Source of the DNA: Streptomyces atratus
GTDB lineage: Bacteria; Actinomycetota; Actinomycetes; Streptomycetales; Streptomycetaceae
Reading direction: 5' to 3'
Length of the DNA stretch: 56,491 nucleotides
NCBI RefSeq assembly: GCF_900119365.1
Contig: NZ_FPJO01000005.1
Coordinates: forward strand, 324,081 to 380,571
The notes under the pieces are model-generated. The model ran no database searches. It had not been told where the DNA came from and saw nothing but the letters and a program-made list of their open reading frames with translations. A program made the translations under genes and the position numbers. Below, piece by piece: positions 1 to 8,321 of the stretch (position 1 is its first letter; each line of letters starts with the position of its first letter).

Positions 1-40
1 CTGACCCGGCCGGGGCAGCCGCAACCCATTCCCACGGTCC

Positions 41-74
41 GGGGCCGTGTGGTGCACACGCACCACACGGCCCC
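41..74. terminator. Strong hairpin terminator of the gene left of the window
   Basis: Perfect 14-bp stem (41-54 with 61-74) and a 6-base loop. There is no U-tract, as is usual for Streptomyces. It lies before the first gene's promoter, so it probably ends transcription entering from the left. Confidence 0.75.
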
Positions 75-93
75 GCACCCTTTCCGACCACCG

Positions 94-122
94 TTGACGC
101 AGGTCCGACGGCCTTATAGCTT
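94..122 (+). promoter_or_regulatory. Vegetative-type promoter of the aldolase-fold gene
   Basis: TTGACG at 94-99 and TAGCTT at 117-122 are separated by 17 bases, giving an mRNA start near 129 and a leader of about 53 bases. A short inverted repeat ACAGT-GTG-ACTGT (156-168) sits in the leader just before the Shine-Dalgarno and could be an operator. Confidence 0.5.
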
Positions 123-181
123 CACTATGCGGATTGTTGACTCCGGGAAGCGGAAACAGTGTGACTGTGGAGGGTGTGGAA

Positions 182-1480
182 ATGGGTCAGCAGGAGAAGG
201 TGGCAACGAGCCTCGCAGGTGCGGTCAGCGAGGAGATCAGCGCTTCCCTCACCGCGGTCGACGCCGAGCTGGCACGCCGCTACCCGGGAGACCCGGGTAC
301 GCGCCAGCCGGTCCACACGGTCTACGTCCCCGGCGACACGTTCACCGTGGACACCATCCGCTCCTGGGGCGACCAGGCCCTCAGGGCCCTCGACGAGCAC
401 GCCCCGGACGCGGCCTCGTTCGCCGCCGTCCTCGGCATTCCGGACGAACTCGCCGCGCCCGTCCACGACCGGGTGCACGCCAAGCTGGAGCGCGAGCCGG
501 TCGAGGACCTCCGCATCGACTTCGAGGACGGCTACGGCCCCCGCCCCGACGCCGAGGAGGACGAGGCCGCCGCCCGCGCCGCCCGGCTGGTCTCGGAGGC
601 GTACGAGAACGGCACGGCGGCCCCGTACATGGGCATCCGGATGAAGTGCCTGGAGGCCGCCGTACGCGACCGTTCCATCCGCACCACGGACATCTTCCTC
701 ACCGGTCTGATGCAGGCCGGCGGCCTGCCCGACGGACTGGTCCTCACGCTGCCCAAGGTGACCTACCCCGAGCAGGTCACCGCCTTCGTCCGGTTGCTCG
801 AGGCGTTCGAGCAGGCACACGGGCTGCCCGCCGGGCGGCTCGGCTTCGAGATCCAGATCGAGACGAGCCAGTCCATCCTCGCGGCCGACGGCACCGCCGC
901 TGTCGCCCGCATGATCGACGCGGCGCGGGGCCGTGCCACCGGCCTGCACTACGGCACCTTCGACTACAGCGCCTGCGTCGGCGTCAGCGCCGCCTACCAG
1001 GCCAGCGACCACCCGGCCGCCGACCACGCCAAGGCCGTCATGCAGGTCGCCGCCGCGGGCACCGGCGTACGGGTCTCGGACGGCTCCACCAACGTCCTCC
1101 CGGTCGGTCCCACCCCGCAGGTCCACGAGGCCTGGCGGCTCCACTACGGCCTCACCCGTCGCGCCCTGGCCCGTGCCTACTACCAGGGCTGGGACATGCA
1201 CCCGGGTCATCTGCCGACCCGGTACGCGGCCGTGTACACCTTCTACCGCGAGGGCCTGGAGCAGGCCGCCGCGCGGCTCGCCGCGTACGTGGCCAAGGCC
1301 GGCGGCGACGTCATGGACGAACCCGCCACCGCCAAGGCGCTGATCAGCTACCTTCTGCGCGGCATCGACTGCGGCGCCCTGGACACCGCCGAGGTCGCCC
1401 GGCTGACCGGGCTGACGCGGGCGGAGCTGGACGCGTTCGCGTCGCCGCGACGGGCCGATCTCACGGTGACCGCACCGTAG
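182..1480 (+). CDS. CitE/HpcH aldolase-superfamily protein (DUF6986-like)
   Basis: 432 residues. The sequence resembles the DUF6986 group of the HpcH/HpaI-CitE TIM-barrel superfamily, whose members carry out metal-dependent aldol or lyase reactions on oxo-acids. The motif IDFEDGYGPR (about residues 112-121) matches the acidic metal/substrate loop of CitE-like enzymes; other conserved stretches are GIRMKC and LHYGTFDYSA. ATG 182 is chosen because GGAGGG lies 7 bases upstream; the upstream in-frame extension is unlike the family. Predicted cytoplasmic. It stands alone, with its own promoter and a convergent LacI gene downstream. In other streptomycetes I associate this family with glyoxylate/malate-synthase loci, but nothing here confirms that; the substrate is unknown. 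Confidence 0.75.
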   Translation: MGQQEKVATSLAGAVSEEISASLTAVDAELARRYPGDPGTRQPVHTVYVPGDTFTVDTIRSWGDQALRALDEHAPDAASFAAVLGIPDELAAPVHDRVHAKLEREPVEDLRIDFEDGYGPRPDAEEDEAAARAARLVSEAYENGTAAPYMGIRMKCLEAAVRDRSIRTTDIFLTGLMQAGGLPDGLVLTLPKVTYPEQVTAFVRLLEAFEQAHGLPAGRLGFEIQIETSQSILAADGTAAVARMIDAARGRATGLHYGTFDYSACVGVSAAYQASDHPAADHAKAVMQVAAAGTGVRVSDGSTNVLPVGPTPQVHEAWRLHYGLTRRALARAYYQGWDMHPGHLPTRYAAVYTFYREGLEQAAARLAAYVAKAGGDVMDEPATAKALISYLLRGIDCGALDTAEVARLTGLTRAELDAFASPRRADLTVTAP

Positions 1481-1496
1481 CCGCCGACCGCGCGGC

Positions 1497-2525
1497 TCAG
1501 GCGGGCGGCAGCTCGCCCGAGCCGCGCGCGATGAGCGTCGTGGGGAGTTCCACCCGGGCCGGGGTGTGGTCGGCGCCGTCCAGACGGCGGAAGAGGTGCT
1601 CCGCGGCGGTGCGGCCGACGGCGGCGGCGTCCTGGGAGATGACGGTGATGCCGAGCAGATCGGCCAGTTCGATGTCGTCGAAGCCGACCAGGGCGATGCG
1701 GCGTTCCTGCTCGGCGAGGACACGCACCACCGTGACCGTCACCCGGTTGTTGCCCGCGAAGACGGCGGTGACGGGCTCGGGGCCGGAGAGCATCCGCTCG
1801 GTGGCGGCCCGGACCCGGTCGGGATCGGTCGGGCCGAGGGACACCCAGGAGTCCTCGACCCGCGTCCCCGCGTCCGCCATCGCCGCGTGATAGCCGCGCA
1901 GTCGCTCGGTGGCGGTGTGGATGCGCGGCTGGTCGCCGATGAAGCCGATCCGGCGGTGGCCGTGCGCGATCAGATGGGCGACGCCCTCGCGGGCGCCGCC
2001 GAAGCTGTCGGAGAGGACCATGTCTGCGTCGATGCGGCCCGCCGGGCGGTCCACGAAGACGGTGGCGACGCCCGCCTTGATCTCCGGCTCCAGATAGCGG
2101 TGGTCGTCACCGGCCGGAATCACGATGAGCCCGTCCACCCGGCGCGCGCACAGGGCGAGTGCGAGCTCCTGCTCGCGCTCCGGGTCCTCGGCGCTCGACC
2201 CGTTGATGAGCAGGGCGCCGTGGGCCCGTGCGACCTCCTCCACCGCTCGGCTCAGCGGCCCGTAGAACGGGTCGGCGAGATCCTCCAGGACCAGGCCGAT
2301 CGAGGCGGTGCGGCCCTTGCGCAGGACGCGCGCGCTGTCGTTGCGCCGGAAGCCGAGCGCCTCGATGGCCTCCTGGACCCGGCGCTCGGTGTCGGGCGTG
2401 ACCCCCGGCTCGCTGTTGACCACGCGGGAGACCGTCTTGAGGCCCACTCCGGCGCGGGCCGCCACATCCTTCATGGTCGGCCGGTTGCCGTAACGGGTCT
2501 CGGAGTGACGGGCGGTCTCGGCCAC
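1497..2525 (-). CDS. LacI/GalR-family transcriptional repressor
   Basis: 342 residues. An N-terminal LacI helix-turn-helix (MKDVAARAGVGLKTVSRVVN, beginning at residue 18) is followed by a periplasmic-binding-protein-like effector domain ending in ...LPTTLIARGSGELPPA. It should bind DNA as a dimer and release it on binding a sugar or sugar phosphate. GTG 2525 is preferred over ATG 2474 because the extra 17 residues are the usual Streptomyces N-terminal tail and AGGACAG lies upstream. It is divergent from a ROK kinase; a perfect 12-bp palindrome of LacI type (2622-2633) lies between them, suggesting control of both genes. The nearby alpha-galactosidase and sugar ABC genes make an alpha-galactoside-derived inducer plausible but unproven. 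Confidence 0.88.
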   Translation of the reverse strand: MAETARHSETRYGNRPTMKDVAARAGVGLKTVSRVVNSEPGVTPDTERRVQEAIEALGFRRNDSARVLRKGRTASIGLVLEDLADPFYGPLSRAVEEVARAHGALLINGSSAEDPEREQELALALCARRVDGLIVIPAGDDHRYLEPEIKAGVATVFVDRPAGRIDADMVLSDSFGGAREGVAHLIAHGHRRIGFIGDQPRIHTATERLRGYHAAMADAGTRVEDSWVSLGPTDPDRVRAATERMLSGPEPVTAVFAGNNRVTVTVVRVLAEQERRIALVGFDDIELADLLGITVISQDAAAVGRTAAEHLFRRLDGADHTPARVELPTTLIARGSGELPPA

Positions 2526-2621
2526 GGTGCGCTGTCCTGTCCTCGGGTGCGGGCGGTCCGACGGGTCCGTGGGCGGTGCCGCGGAGCCGACCGGAGGCTG
2601 TGCCGTCGAGCATAGGCCCTG

Positions 2622-2633
2622 GACAACGTTGTC
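2622..2633. promoter_or_regulatory. LacI-type operator GACAACGTTGTC
   Basis: Perfect 12-bp palindrome with the central CG step characteristic of LacI-family sites. It overlaps the TTGTCA -35 hexamer (2629-2634; 17 bases to CAGACT at 2652-2657) of the proposed ROK kinase promoter. It also lies just upstream of the -10-like TATGCT (2614-2609, minus strand) of the repressor gene, so a bound repressor could affect both directions. Confidence 0.65.
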
Positions 2634-2705
2634 AGCTGAATGGAGACTGGGCAGACTGTTTCCTGAAGCCGCAGGTCCCCGCCCCCTACTCACGGAGCCA
2701 CACCG

Positions 2706-3659
2706 ATGCATACCGACCTCGTCGCCGCGCTGGACATCGGCGGCACCAAGATCGCTGCCGCGCTGGTGGACGGCGACGGCGCGCTTCTCGTACGGGCGCA
2801 GCGGCCGACGCCCGCCCGCGAGAGCGCCGAGGCGGTCATGGGCGCCGTGACGGAGGTCCTCGCCGAGCTGTCCGGCTCCCCGCTGTGGGGGCGGGCGACG
2901 GCGGTCGGAATCGGCAGCGCGGGCCCGGTCGACGCCTCGGCCGGCACGGTCAGCCCGGTGAACGTCCCCGGCTGGCGCGACTTCCCGCTGGTGGAGCGGG
3001 TCGGCAAAGCGGTCGGCGGACTGCCCGTCGAGCTGGTCGGCGACGGGGTCGCGATGACGGCCGCCGAGCACTGGCTGGGCGCCGCCCGGGGCTACGACAA
3101 CGCGCTCTGCATGGTCGTGTCGACCGGTGTCGGCGGCGGGCTCGTTCTCGGCGGCAAGCTGCACCCCGGCGCCACGGGCAACGCCGGGCACATCGGTCAT
3201 GTCAGCGTGGACCTGGACGGCGACCCGTGCCCCTGTGGATCGCGCGGCTGCGTCGAGCGCATCGCCAGCGGTCCGAACATCGCCCGCCGGGCGCTGGAGG
3301 CCGGCTGGCGGCCCGGACCGGACGGCGATGCCTCGGCCGCCGCCGTGGCCGCCGCCGCGCGTGCGGGGGACCCGGTCGCCCTCGCCTCGTTCGAGCGCGC
3401 CGCCCAGGCGCTGGCCGCCGGGATCGCCGCCACCGCCGCGCTCGTCGAGATCGACATCGCGGTGATCGGCGGGGGAGTGGCCGGTGCGGGCGACATCCTC
3501 TTCGCACCGTTGCGCCGGGCCCTGCGGCAGTACGCCACGCTCTCCTTCATCCGGCGGATCGAGGTGACCCCGGCGGTGATGGGCACCGACGCGGGACTGG
3601 TCGGCGCGGCCGCCGCGGCGGCGCGGGTCGGCCCGGGCGGCGTGGCGGCACAGAGCTGA
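2706..3659 (+). CDS. ROK-family sugar kinase (glucokinase-like)
   Basis: 317 residues. ATP-dependent phosphorylation of a hexose or N-acetylhexosamine is the expected reaction. Seen: the phosphate-binding DIGGTK (10-15), the ROK signature around GNAGHIGH (159-165), and the zinc site formed by that His with CPCGSRGC (175-182). There is no N-terminal helix-turn-helix, so this is a kinase and not a ROK regulator. Length is normal for the family. It is divergent from the LacI gene and ends before a strong bidirectional terminator. The regulator and nearby alpha-galactosidase suggest it phosphorylates the monosaccharide released from an imported glycoside, but ROK specificity cannot be read from the sequence. 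Confidence 0.85.
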   Translation: MHTDLVAALDIGGTKIAAALVDGDGALLVRAQRPTPARESAEAVMGAVTEVLAELSGSPLWGRATAVGIGSAGPVDASAGTVSPVNVPGWRDFPLVERVGKAVGGLPVELVGDGVAMTAAEHWLGAARGYDNALCMVVSTGVGGGLVLGGKLHPGATGNAGHIGHVSVDLDGDPCPCGSRGCVERIASGPNIARRALEAGWRPGPDGDASAAAVAAAARAGDPVALASFERAAQALAAGIAATAALVEIDIAVIGGGVAGAGDILFAPLRRALRQYATLSFIRRIEVTPAVMGTDAGLVGAAAAAARVGPGGVAAQS

Positions 3660-3680
3660 CCGGCGCGACACGCGGGCAGC

Positions 3681-3722
3681 GCCGGGCGGGCTCCAGGAGC
3701 TCGGTCCTGGAGCCCGCCCGGC
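3681..3722. terminator. Bidirectional terminator between ROK kinase and alpha-galactosidase
   Basis: A perfect 18-bp stem (3681-3698 with 3705-3722) with a 6-base loop lies between two convergent genes. It is long and GC-rich, with no U-tract. Confidence 0.85.
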
Positions 3723-3760
3723 GGCCGCACGCGTGGCGTCGCCGCCACCGCGGTTTCTCG

Positions 3761-5803
3761 TCAGCAGGTGATCCGCAGGTCCGCCCAGTCCGCGTGGTCG
3801 GAGTCGACATCGTCCCCGCCGTCGGTGACCACCAGACGTACCACCTGCGCACCGCTCACATCCGCGGTGACCGGCTGGGCGGGCATCGCGTTGGTCAGCA
3901 CACCGGTCGACGCCGCCTTCTCACCGTCGGCCCAGACCTCGAAGGCGACTGTCCCCCCGGCGCCCGCCTCGTCGTCGACCCCGACCCGCGCCGTCACGGT
4001 GCCGCACGCCCCGCCGGTGTAGAACTCGACGGCGCTGTCGGCGTGCACGCCGAGGCCCTTGGCGAAGACCGCGCCGCCGATGGTCAGCGGATGGCCGTCG
4101 CCCGCACCGCTCTCACCGTTGCTGGTGTCCCGCTCGACGGGGCCCCAGCCGTTGGCGGCGGAGAGCTGCGGCAGATCGCCGAGGTGGTTGGCGCCCGACG
4201 GTGGCGCGACCACCACATGGGCCCGGAACGGGACCGTGGACCGGACCAGCGTCCCGTCCGGTGAGCGGTACCGGGCGTCGAGTGTCAGATCGTACGTACC
4301 GGTGGGGGTGCCCGCCGGGGCCGTCACCTGCCAGCGGGTGGCCAGGGTACGGCCGGCCGGCAGGGCCGGCGTACCGGTCGGCGACACCGCCTTCACCTGC
4401 CAGCCCGAGGGGCCGGTGAGCAGCGCCGAGATCTTCTTGGCGGGGGTACGGCCCAGGCCGGTGACGGTAGTGGTCAGCGTGGCGGTGCGTCCGGCCTCGA
4501 TCAACGGGCTGGATTCCAGGCCGAGTTCAACGGCGGGCGGATGCGCGGCCCACTCGCCGTCGGCGGCGACCCGCAGCAGCACCGTCCCGTGCGCCGGGAC
4601 CGTCGCCGCCACGGTGCCCGCCGTGTTGTACGACCTGTGCTGCCACAGGTCACGCATCGTGTATCCGTCGGCCTTCGGCAGCCCCACCGCCGCGGCTGTC
4701 GTCGCGATGCGCTGTGCGCTGCCGGTCTCGTTGAAGAGGGCGACGGCGCGGCTGCCGTCCGCCATCTCCTTGGCGACCACCCAGCGTCCGTCGACGGAGG
4801 AGAGCACGGTGCCCTGCTTGCCGAGCGGGTCCTGATCGACGGCGATGACCTCGTGGTTGGAGAGGATCTCGAAGGTCTCCGTGCTCGCCTTGCGCAGATC
4901 GGAGCCGATGAGCAGCGGCGCCGCCATCACGGACCACATGGAGAAGTGCGTGCGGTACTCCGTGTCCGTCATGCCGCCGTTGCCGACCTCCAGCATGTCG
5001 GGGTCGTTCCAGTGCCCCGGGCCGGCGGCGGCCGCCAGGGGCAGGTTCTTCTTCATGATCGACAGCATGCTGGCCCAACTGTCGTTGATGTCGCCGGTCG
5101 TGCGCCAGAGGTTGCCGAGTTCACCGGCCCACTCCCAGGGCTTGTTCTCGCCCCATTCGCAGATGCTGTAGACGATGGGGCGGCCGGTCGCGGCCAGCGC
5201 GTCCCGCATCGTCGTATAGCGTTGCTTCGCGTCGACGCCCTGGTTGTTGCAGTTGTCGTACTTCAGATAGTCGATGCCCCAGTCGGCGAACTGCTGTGCG
5301 TCGCTGTACTCGTGGCCCAGCGCGCCCGGGAATCCCACGCTGGCGCAGGTCTTGGTTCCGGCGCTGGTGTAGATGCCGATTTTGAGGCCCTTGGAGTGGA
5401 CATAGTCCGCGACTTCCTTGATCCCGTTCGGGAAGCGCTGCGGATCGGCCTCCAGCTTGCCTTCCGCATTGCGCTGCGGCTTCGCCCAGCAGTCGTCGAG
5501 ATTGACGTACCTGTAGCCCGCGTCCTTGAGACCCTTCTCGACGAAGATGTCGGCGATTCCCTTGACCATCGATTCGTCGAACTCGGCCCGGCAGTGCGTG
5601 GAGTTCCAATTGTTGAACCCCATCGGCGGGGTGAGCGCAAGGCCGTTTCCGGACTGCGGTGCCACGGCATGGCCGGGAGCGGAAGCCGGCGATTCGGCGA
5701 CGGCGGGAACGGTCGTGCCCGCGGCACACAGCAGCCCGGCCATCAACGCTCCGATGACTCCACGACGGCTGGTTCGGGTTGTACGGGTTGGAAGATGACG
5801 CAT
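3761..5803 (-). CDS. Secreted GH27 alpha-galactosidase with NEW3 and NPCBM domains
   Basis: 680 residues. Retaining alpha-galactosidase, expected to cleave terminal alpha-galactosyl groups from oligo- or polysaccharides outside the cell. A basic N-terminus with a hydrophobic core (RRGVIGALMAGLLCAAGT) ending near AVAESPAS is a signal peptide, possibly Tat because of the arginines. The GH27 barrel (about 45-330) has the nucleophile in YLKYDNC (Asp183) and the acid/base region WNDPDML. A beta-sandwich domain follows, then a NEW3 domain (about 430-520) and a C-terminal NPCBM carbohydrate-binding module (about 545-680). ATG 5803 has GGAGGAA 6 bases upstream; earlier starts lack this. It is divergent from a sugar ABC importer operon, suggesting degradation coupled to uptake. 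Beta-L-arabinopyranosidase activity is an alternative known in this family. Confidence 0.9.
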   Translation of the reverse strand: MRHLPTRTTRTSRRGVIGALMAGLLCAAGTTVPAVAESPASAPGHAVAPQSGNGLALTPPMGFNNWNSTHCRAEFDESMVKGIADIFVEKGLKDAGYRYVNLDDCWAKPQRNAEGKLEADPQRFPNGIKEVADYVHSKGLKIGIYTSAGTKTCASVGFPGALGHEYSDAQQFADWGIDYLKYDNCNNQGVDAKQRYTTMRDALAATGRPIVYSICEWGENKPWEWAGELGNLWRTTGDINDSWASMLSIMKKNLPLAAAAGPGHWNDPDMLEVGNGGMTDTEYRTHFSMWSVMAAPLLIGSDLRKASTETFEILSNHEVIAVDQDPLGKQGTVLSSVDGRWVVAKEMADGSRAVALFNETGSAQRIATTAAAVGLPKADGYTMRDLWQHRSYNTAGTVAATVPAHGTVLLRVAADGEWAAHPPAVELGLESSPLIEAGRTATLTTTVTGLGRTPAKKISALLTGPSGWQVKAVSPTGTPALPAGRTLATRWQVTAPAGTPTGTYDLTLDARYRSPDGTLVRSTVPFRAHVVVAPPSGANHLGDLPQLSAANGWGPVERDTSNGESGAGDGHPLTIGGAVFAKGLGVHADSAVEFYTGGACGTVTARVGVDDEAGAGGTVAFEVWADGEKAASTGVLTNAMPAQPVTADVSGAQVVRLVVTDGGDDVDSDHADWADLRITC

Positions 5804-5935
5804 CGTTACGTTCCTCCATACTCGTGCATGATCGGATGACAGCATGTGCACGCCAATGCGTGCGATTACGTTAGAGCGTGTTGAAGTCTGTTGGTAGAGG
5901 GACGGCGACGGTTGTCCGTCATCTCGTCAAAACCC

Positions 5936-5983
5936 TTGACTGCAACATGACTTGGGGGTGAGATCCAATCGCACGTTCGGTTG
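5936..5983 (+). promoter_or_regulatory. Promoter and candidate operator of the sugar ABC operon
   Basis: TTGACT (5936-5941) and a weak TGAGAT (5959-5964) are 17 bases apart. An 18-bp imperfect palindrome, CAATCGCACGTTCGGTTG (5966-5983, 14 of 18 positions symmetrical, central CG), covers the expected transcription start, as a repressor site would. It differs from the 2622 operator, so a different repressor may act here. The interval 5804-6013 must also hold the promoter for the divergent alpha-galactosidase; I found no convincing boxes for it. Confidence 0.4.
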
Positions 5984-6013
5984 TGTTGGGTTGCATCTCC
6001 GGAGGAGCTGGGC

Positions 6014-7360
6014 ATGACGCAGTCTGATGACGACAGGTCAGGTGTGCCGGGAAGTGTCACGGGACATCGGATGTCCCGGCGAAGTCTGCTGCGTGGTGCG
6101 GCCGTTGGTGCCGGAGCCGTGACGCTGCCCGCGTTGCTCACCGCCTGCGGGGGCGGCCCCGGTGGCGACGGAAAGACCATCACCTTGGGCTCGAATTCCT
6201 CCGACCCCGTTCCGAAGAAGGCATTCGCCGCCGCCTTCGCCGCGTACGAGGCGCAGTCGGGCGGACGGAAGGTGGAGGTCAACACCGTCGACCACAACAC
6301 CTTTCAGGAGAACATCAGCCGGTATCTCCAGGGCAAGCCGGACGACGTCTTCATGTGGTTCGCCGGCAACCGGATGCAGTTCTTCGCCGAGAAAGGGCTG
6401 CTGCACGACATCAGCGACAACTGGCAGGACTACAAAGGCTTCTCACCCGCGCTGAAGGCCCAGTCCACCGGGGCGGACGGCAAGCAGTACCTCACGCCGT
6501 ACTACTACTATCCGTGGGCCGTCTTCCATCGCAAGAGCCTCTTCGCCGACCGCGGTTATCAGGCGCCGAAGACACTTGACGAGTACGTGGCGCTCGCCCG
6601 GCAGATGAAGAAGGACAAGCTGGACCCGATCGCATTCTGCGACAAGGACGGCTGGCCCGCCATGGGCACCTTCGACTACATCGACATGCGGACCAACGGC
6701 TACGAATTCCACAAGAGCCTGATGGCGGGTGAAGTCGCCTGGACGGACAAGCGGGTCAGGGAGGTCTTCGACACCTGGCGCCGGCTTCTGCCGTACTGCC
6801 AGCAGGGCGCCAACGGCCGTACCTGGCAGGAGGCCGCCAACAGCCTTCAGAAGAAGGAGGCCGGCATGGCCGTCTTCGGACTGCCGCACCCCGGCGCCCA
6901 GTTCCCCAAGGGCGAACAGGACGACATCGACTTCTTCCCCTTCCCCGTCATCGACCCGGAGCACGGGCAGGACGCGGTCGAGGCACCCATCGACGGGTTC
7001 CTGCTGGCGAAGAAGTCGAAGAACCTCAGGAACAAGAAGACCCTGGAGAGCGCCAAGGACCTGCTCAAGTGGCTCGCCACCGGGAAGGCCGAGGACATCT
7101 ACCTGAAGAGCGACCCGAACAACATCGCGGTCAGCGACCAGGCGGACATCTCCGCGTACTCACCGCTCCAGAAGAAGGCCGTGGAGCTGGTCTCCGGCGC
7201 GAAGCAGATCTCCCAGTTCCTGGACCGGGACACCAGGCCGGACTTCTCCTCCACGGTCATGATCCCGGCGATCCAGAAGTTCATCAGCGACCCGGACGAC
7301 GTGGACGGACTGGTCAACGACATCGAACGGCAGAAGAAGAGCATCTTCGCCGCCGGCTGA
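6014..7360 (+). CDS. Sugar ABC transporter substrate-binding lipoprotein
   Basis: 448 residues. Extracellular family-1-type solute-binding protein that captures an oligosaccharide for the two permeases downstream. A Tat-type motif SRRSLLRG is followed by a hydrophobic segment and the lipobox LLTAC, so it should be exported folded and lipidated at Cys. The mature part is Lys/Asp-rich with Trp/Tyr clusters (YYYYPWAVFHRK) of the kind that stack on sugars. ATG 6014 has GGAGGAG 6 bases upstream. It is first in a three-gene operon with no ATPase gene; streptomycetes commonly use a shared MsiK-type ATPase encoded elsewhere. The divergent alpha-galactosidase suggests an alpha-galactoside ligand. Confidence 0.9.
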   Translation: MTQSDDDRSGVPGSVTGHRMSRRSLLRGAAVGAGAVTLPALLTACGGGPGGDGKTITLGSNSSDPVPKKAFAAAFAAYEAQSGGRKVEVNTVDHNTFQENISRYLQGKPDDVFMWFAGNRMQFFAEKGLLHDISDNWQDYKGFSPALKAQSTGADGKQYLTPYYYYPWAVFHRKSLFADRGYQAPKTLDEYVALARQMKKDKLDPIAFCDKDGWPAMGTFDYIDMRTNGYEFHKSLMAGEVAWTDKRVREVFDTWRRLLPYCQQGANGRTWQEAANSLQKKEAGMAVFGLPHPGAQFPKGEQDDIDFFPFPVIDPEHGQDAVEAPIDGFLLAKKSKNLRNKKTLESAKDLLKWLATGKAEDIYLKSDPNNIAVSDQADISAYSPLQKKAVELVSGAKQISQFLDRDTRPDFSSTVMIPAIQKFISDPDDVDGLVNDIERQKKSIFAAG

Positions 7361-7406
7361 CCCCGGACGACCCCGATGGCATCCGACCGAATCTGGAGTA
7401 CCGACC

Positions 7407-8321
7407 GTGTCGTTGATCCCGGCCCGGCGCACCGGACGGCGGGCCGCGCGGCGGTTCACCGGCCGCGACCTCGCCGTACTCGGTGTGCTGCTCGGCATAC
7501 CCGTTCTGCTCGACGCCGCCATCGTCTGGGGGCCGACCCTCGCCTCGGTGATGCTCTCCTTCACCGGTTGGGACGGCATCGGTGACATCAAGTGGGTCGG
7601 TACGCAGAACTACGAGAACCTCTTCACCACTTACCCGCAGTTCTGGCCCGCGGCCCGGCACAATCTGCTCTGGCTGGCCTTCCTCGGCCTGGTCGCCGCC
7701 CCGTTCGGGCTGCTGCTGGCGGTGCTCATCGACCGGGGGGTGCGCTTCAGCCGCTTCTACCAGTCGACGCTGTACATGCCCGTCGTGCTGTCGCTCGCCG
7801 TGGTCGGATTCATCGCCCAGCTGGTCTTCTCCCGCGATCAGGGCGCACTGAACGCGGTCATCGGGGACACGGGTTCACCGACGGACTGGCTCGGCGACCC
7901 GGACCTCAACATATGGATGGTCCTGCTCGCCGCCGCCTGGCGGCACACCGGCTACGTGATGATCCTCTACCTCGCCGGACTGAAGGCCGTCGACCCCTCG
8001 CTGAAGGAGGCCGCGGCGATCGACGGGGCGGGCGAGGCCCAGACCTTCTTCCGCATCGTCCTGCCCACCCTGCGGCCGGTCAACGTCATCGTCGGCGTCA
8101 TCACCGTCATCGAGTCCCTGCGCGCGTTCGACATCGTGTACGCCGTCAACCACGGCCGCAACGGACTCGAACTGCTCTCGGTGCTCGTCACCGACAACAT
8201 CATCGGTGAGGCCAGCCGGATCGGCTTCGGCTCCGCCATCGCCGTGGTCATGCTCGTGGTCTCCCTGGGATTCGTCGTGACGTATCTGGTCCAGGAGCTC
8301 CGAGGGGAGAAGAACCGTTGA
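7407..8321 (+). CDS. Sugar ABC transporter permease (MalF/MsmF type)
   Basis: 304 residues with about six membrane helices. The EAA loop that contacts the ATPase is visible as LKEAAAIDGAGEAQTFFRIVLPTL. It forms the import channel with the next gene product. The start is GTG 7407 (SLIPARRTGRRA...), 46 bases after the binding-protein gene. The following gene starts inside its stop codon (TTGA overlap), so the two are translationally coupled. Confidence 0.92.
   Translation: MSLIPARRTGRRAARRFTGRDLAVLGVLLGIPVLLDAAIVWGPTLASVMLSFTGWDGIGDIKWVGTQNYENLFTTYPQFWPAARHNLLWLAFLGLVAAPFGLLLAVLIDRGVRFSRFYQSTLYMPVVLSLAVVGFIAQLVFSRDQGALNAVIGDTGSPTDWLGDPDLNIWMVLLAAAWRHTGYVMILYLAGLKAVDPSLKEAAAIDGAGEAQTFFRIVLPTLRPVNVIVGVITVIESLRAFDIVYAVNHGRNGLELLSVLVTDNIIGEASRIGFGSAIAVVMLVVSLGFVVTYLVQELRGEKNR

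Noticed and set aside
125..1723. Long minus-strand open frame opposite the first gene
   Set aside because: It is a GC-skew shadow: Gly/Arg/Val-rich, no recognisable motif, no ribosome site, and it covers two confident genes on other frames.
2526..3671. N-terminal extension of the LacI frame reaching back over the ROK kinase
   Set aside because: The extension is Arg/Pro/Gly-rich noise and the LacI helix-turn-helix begins just after GTG 2525, where LacI proteins start.
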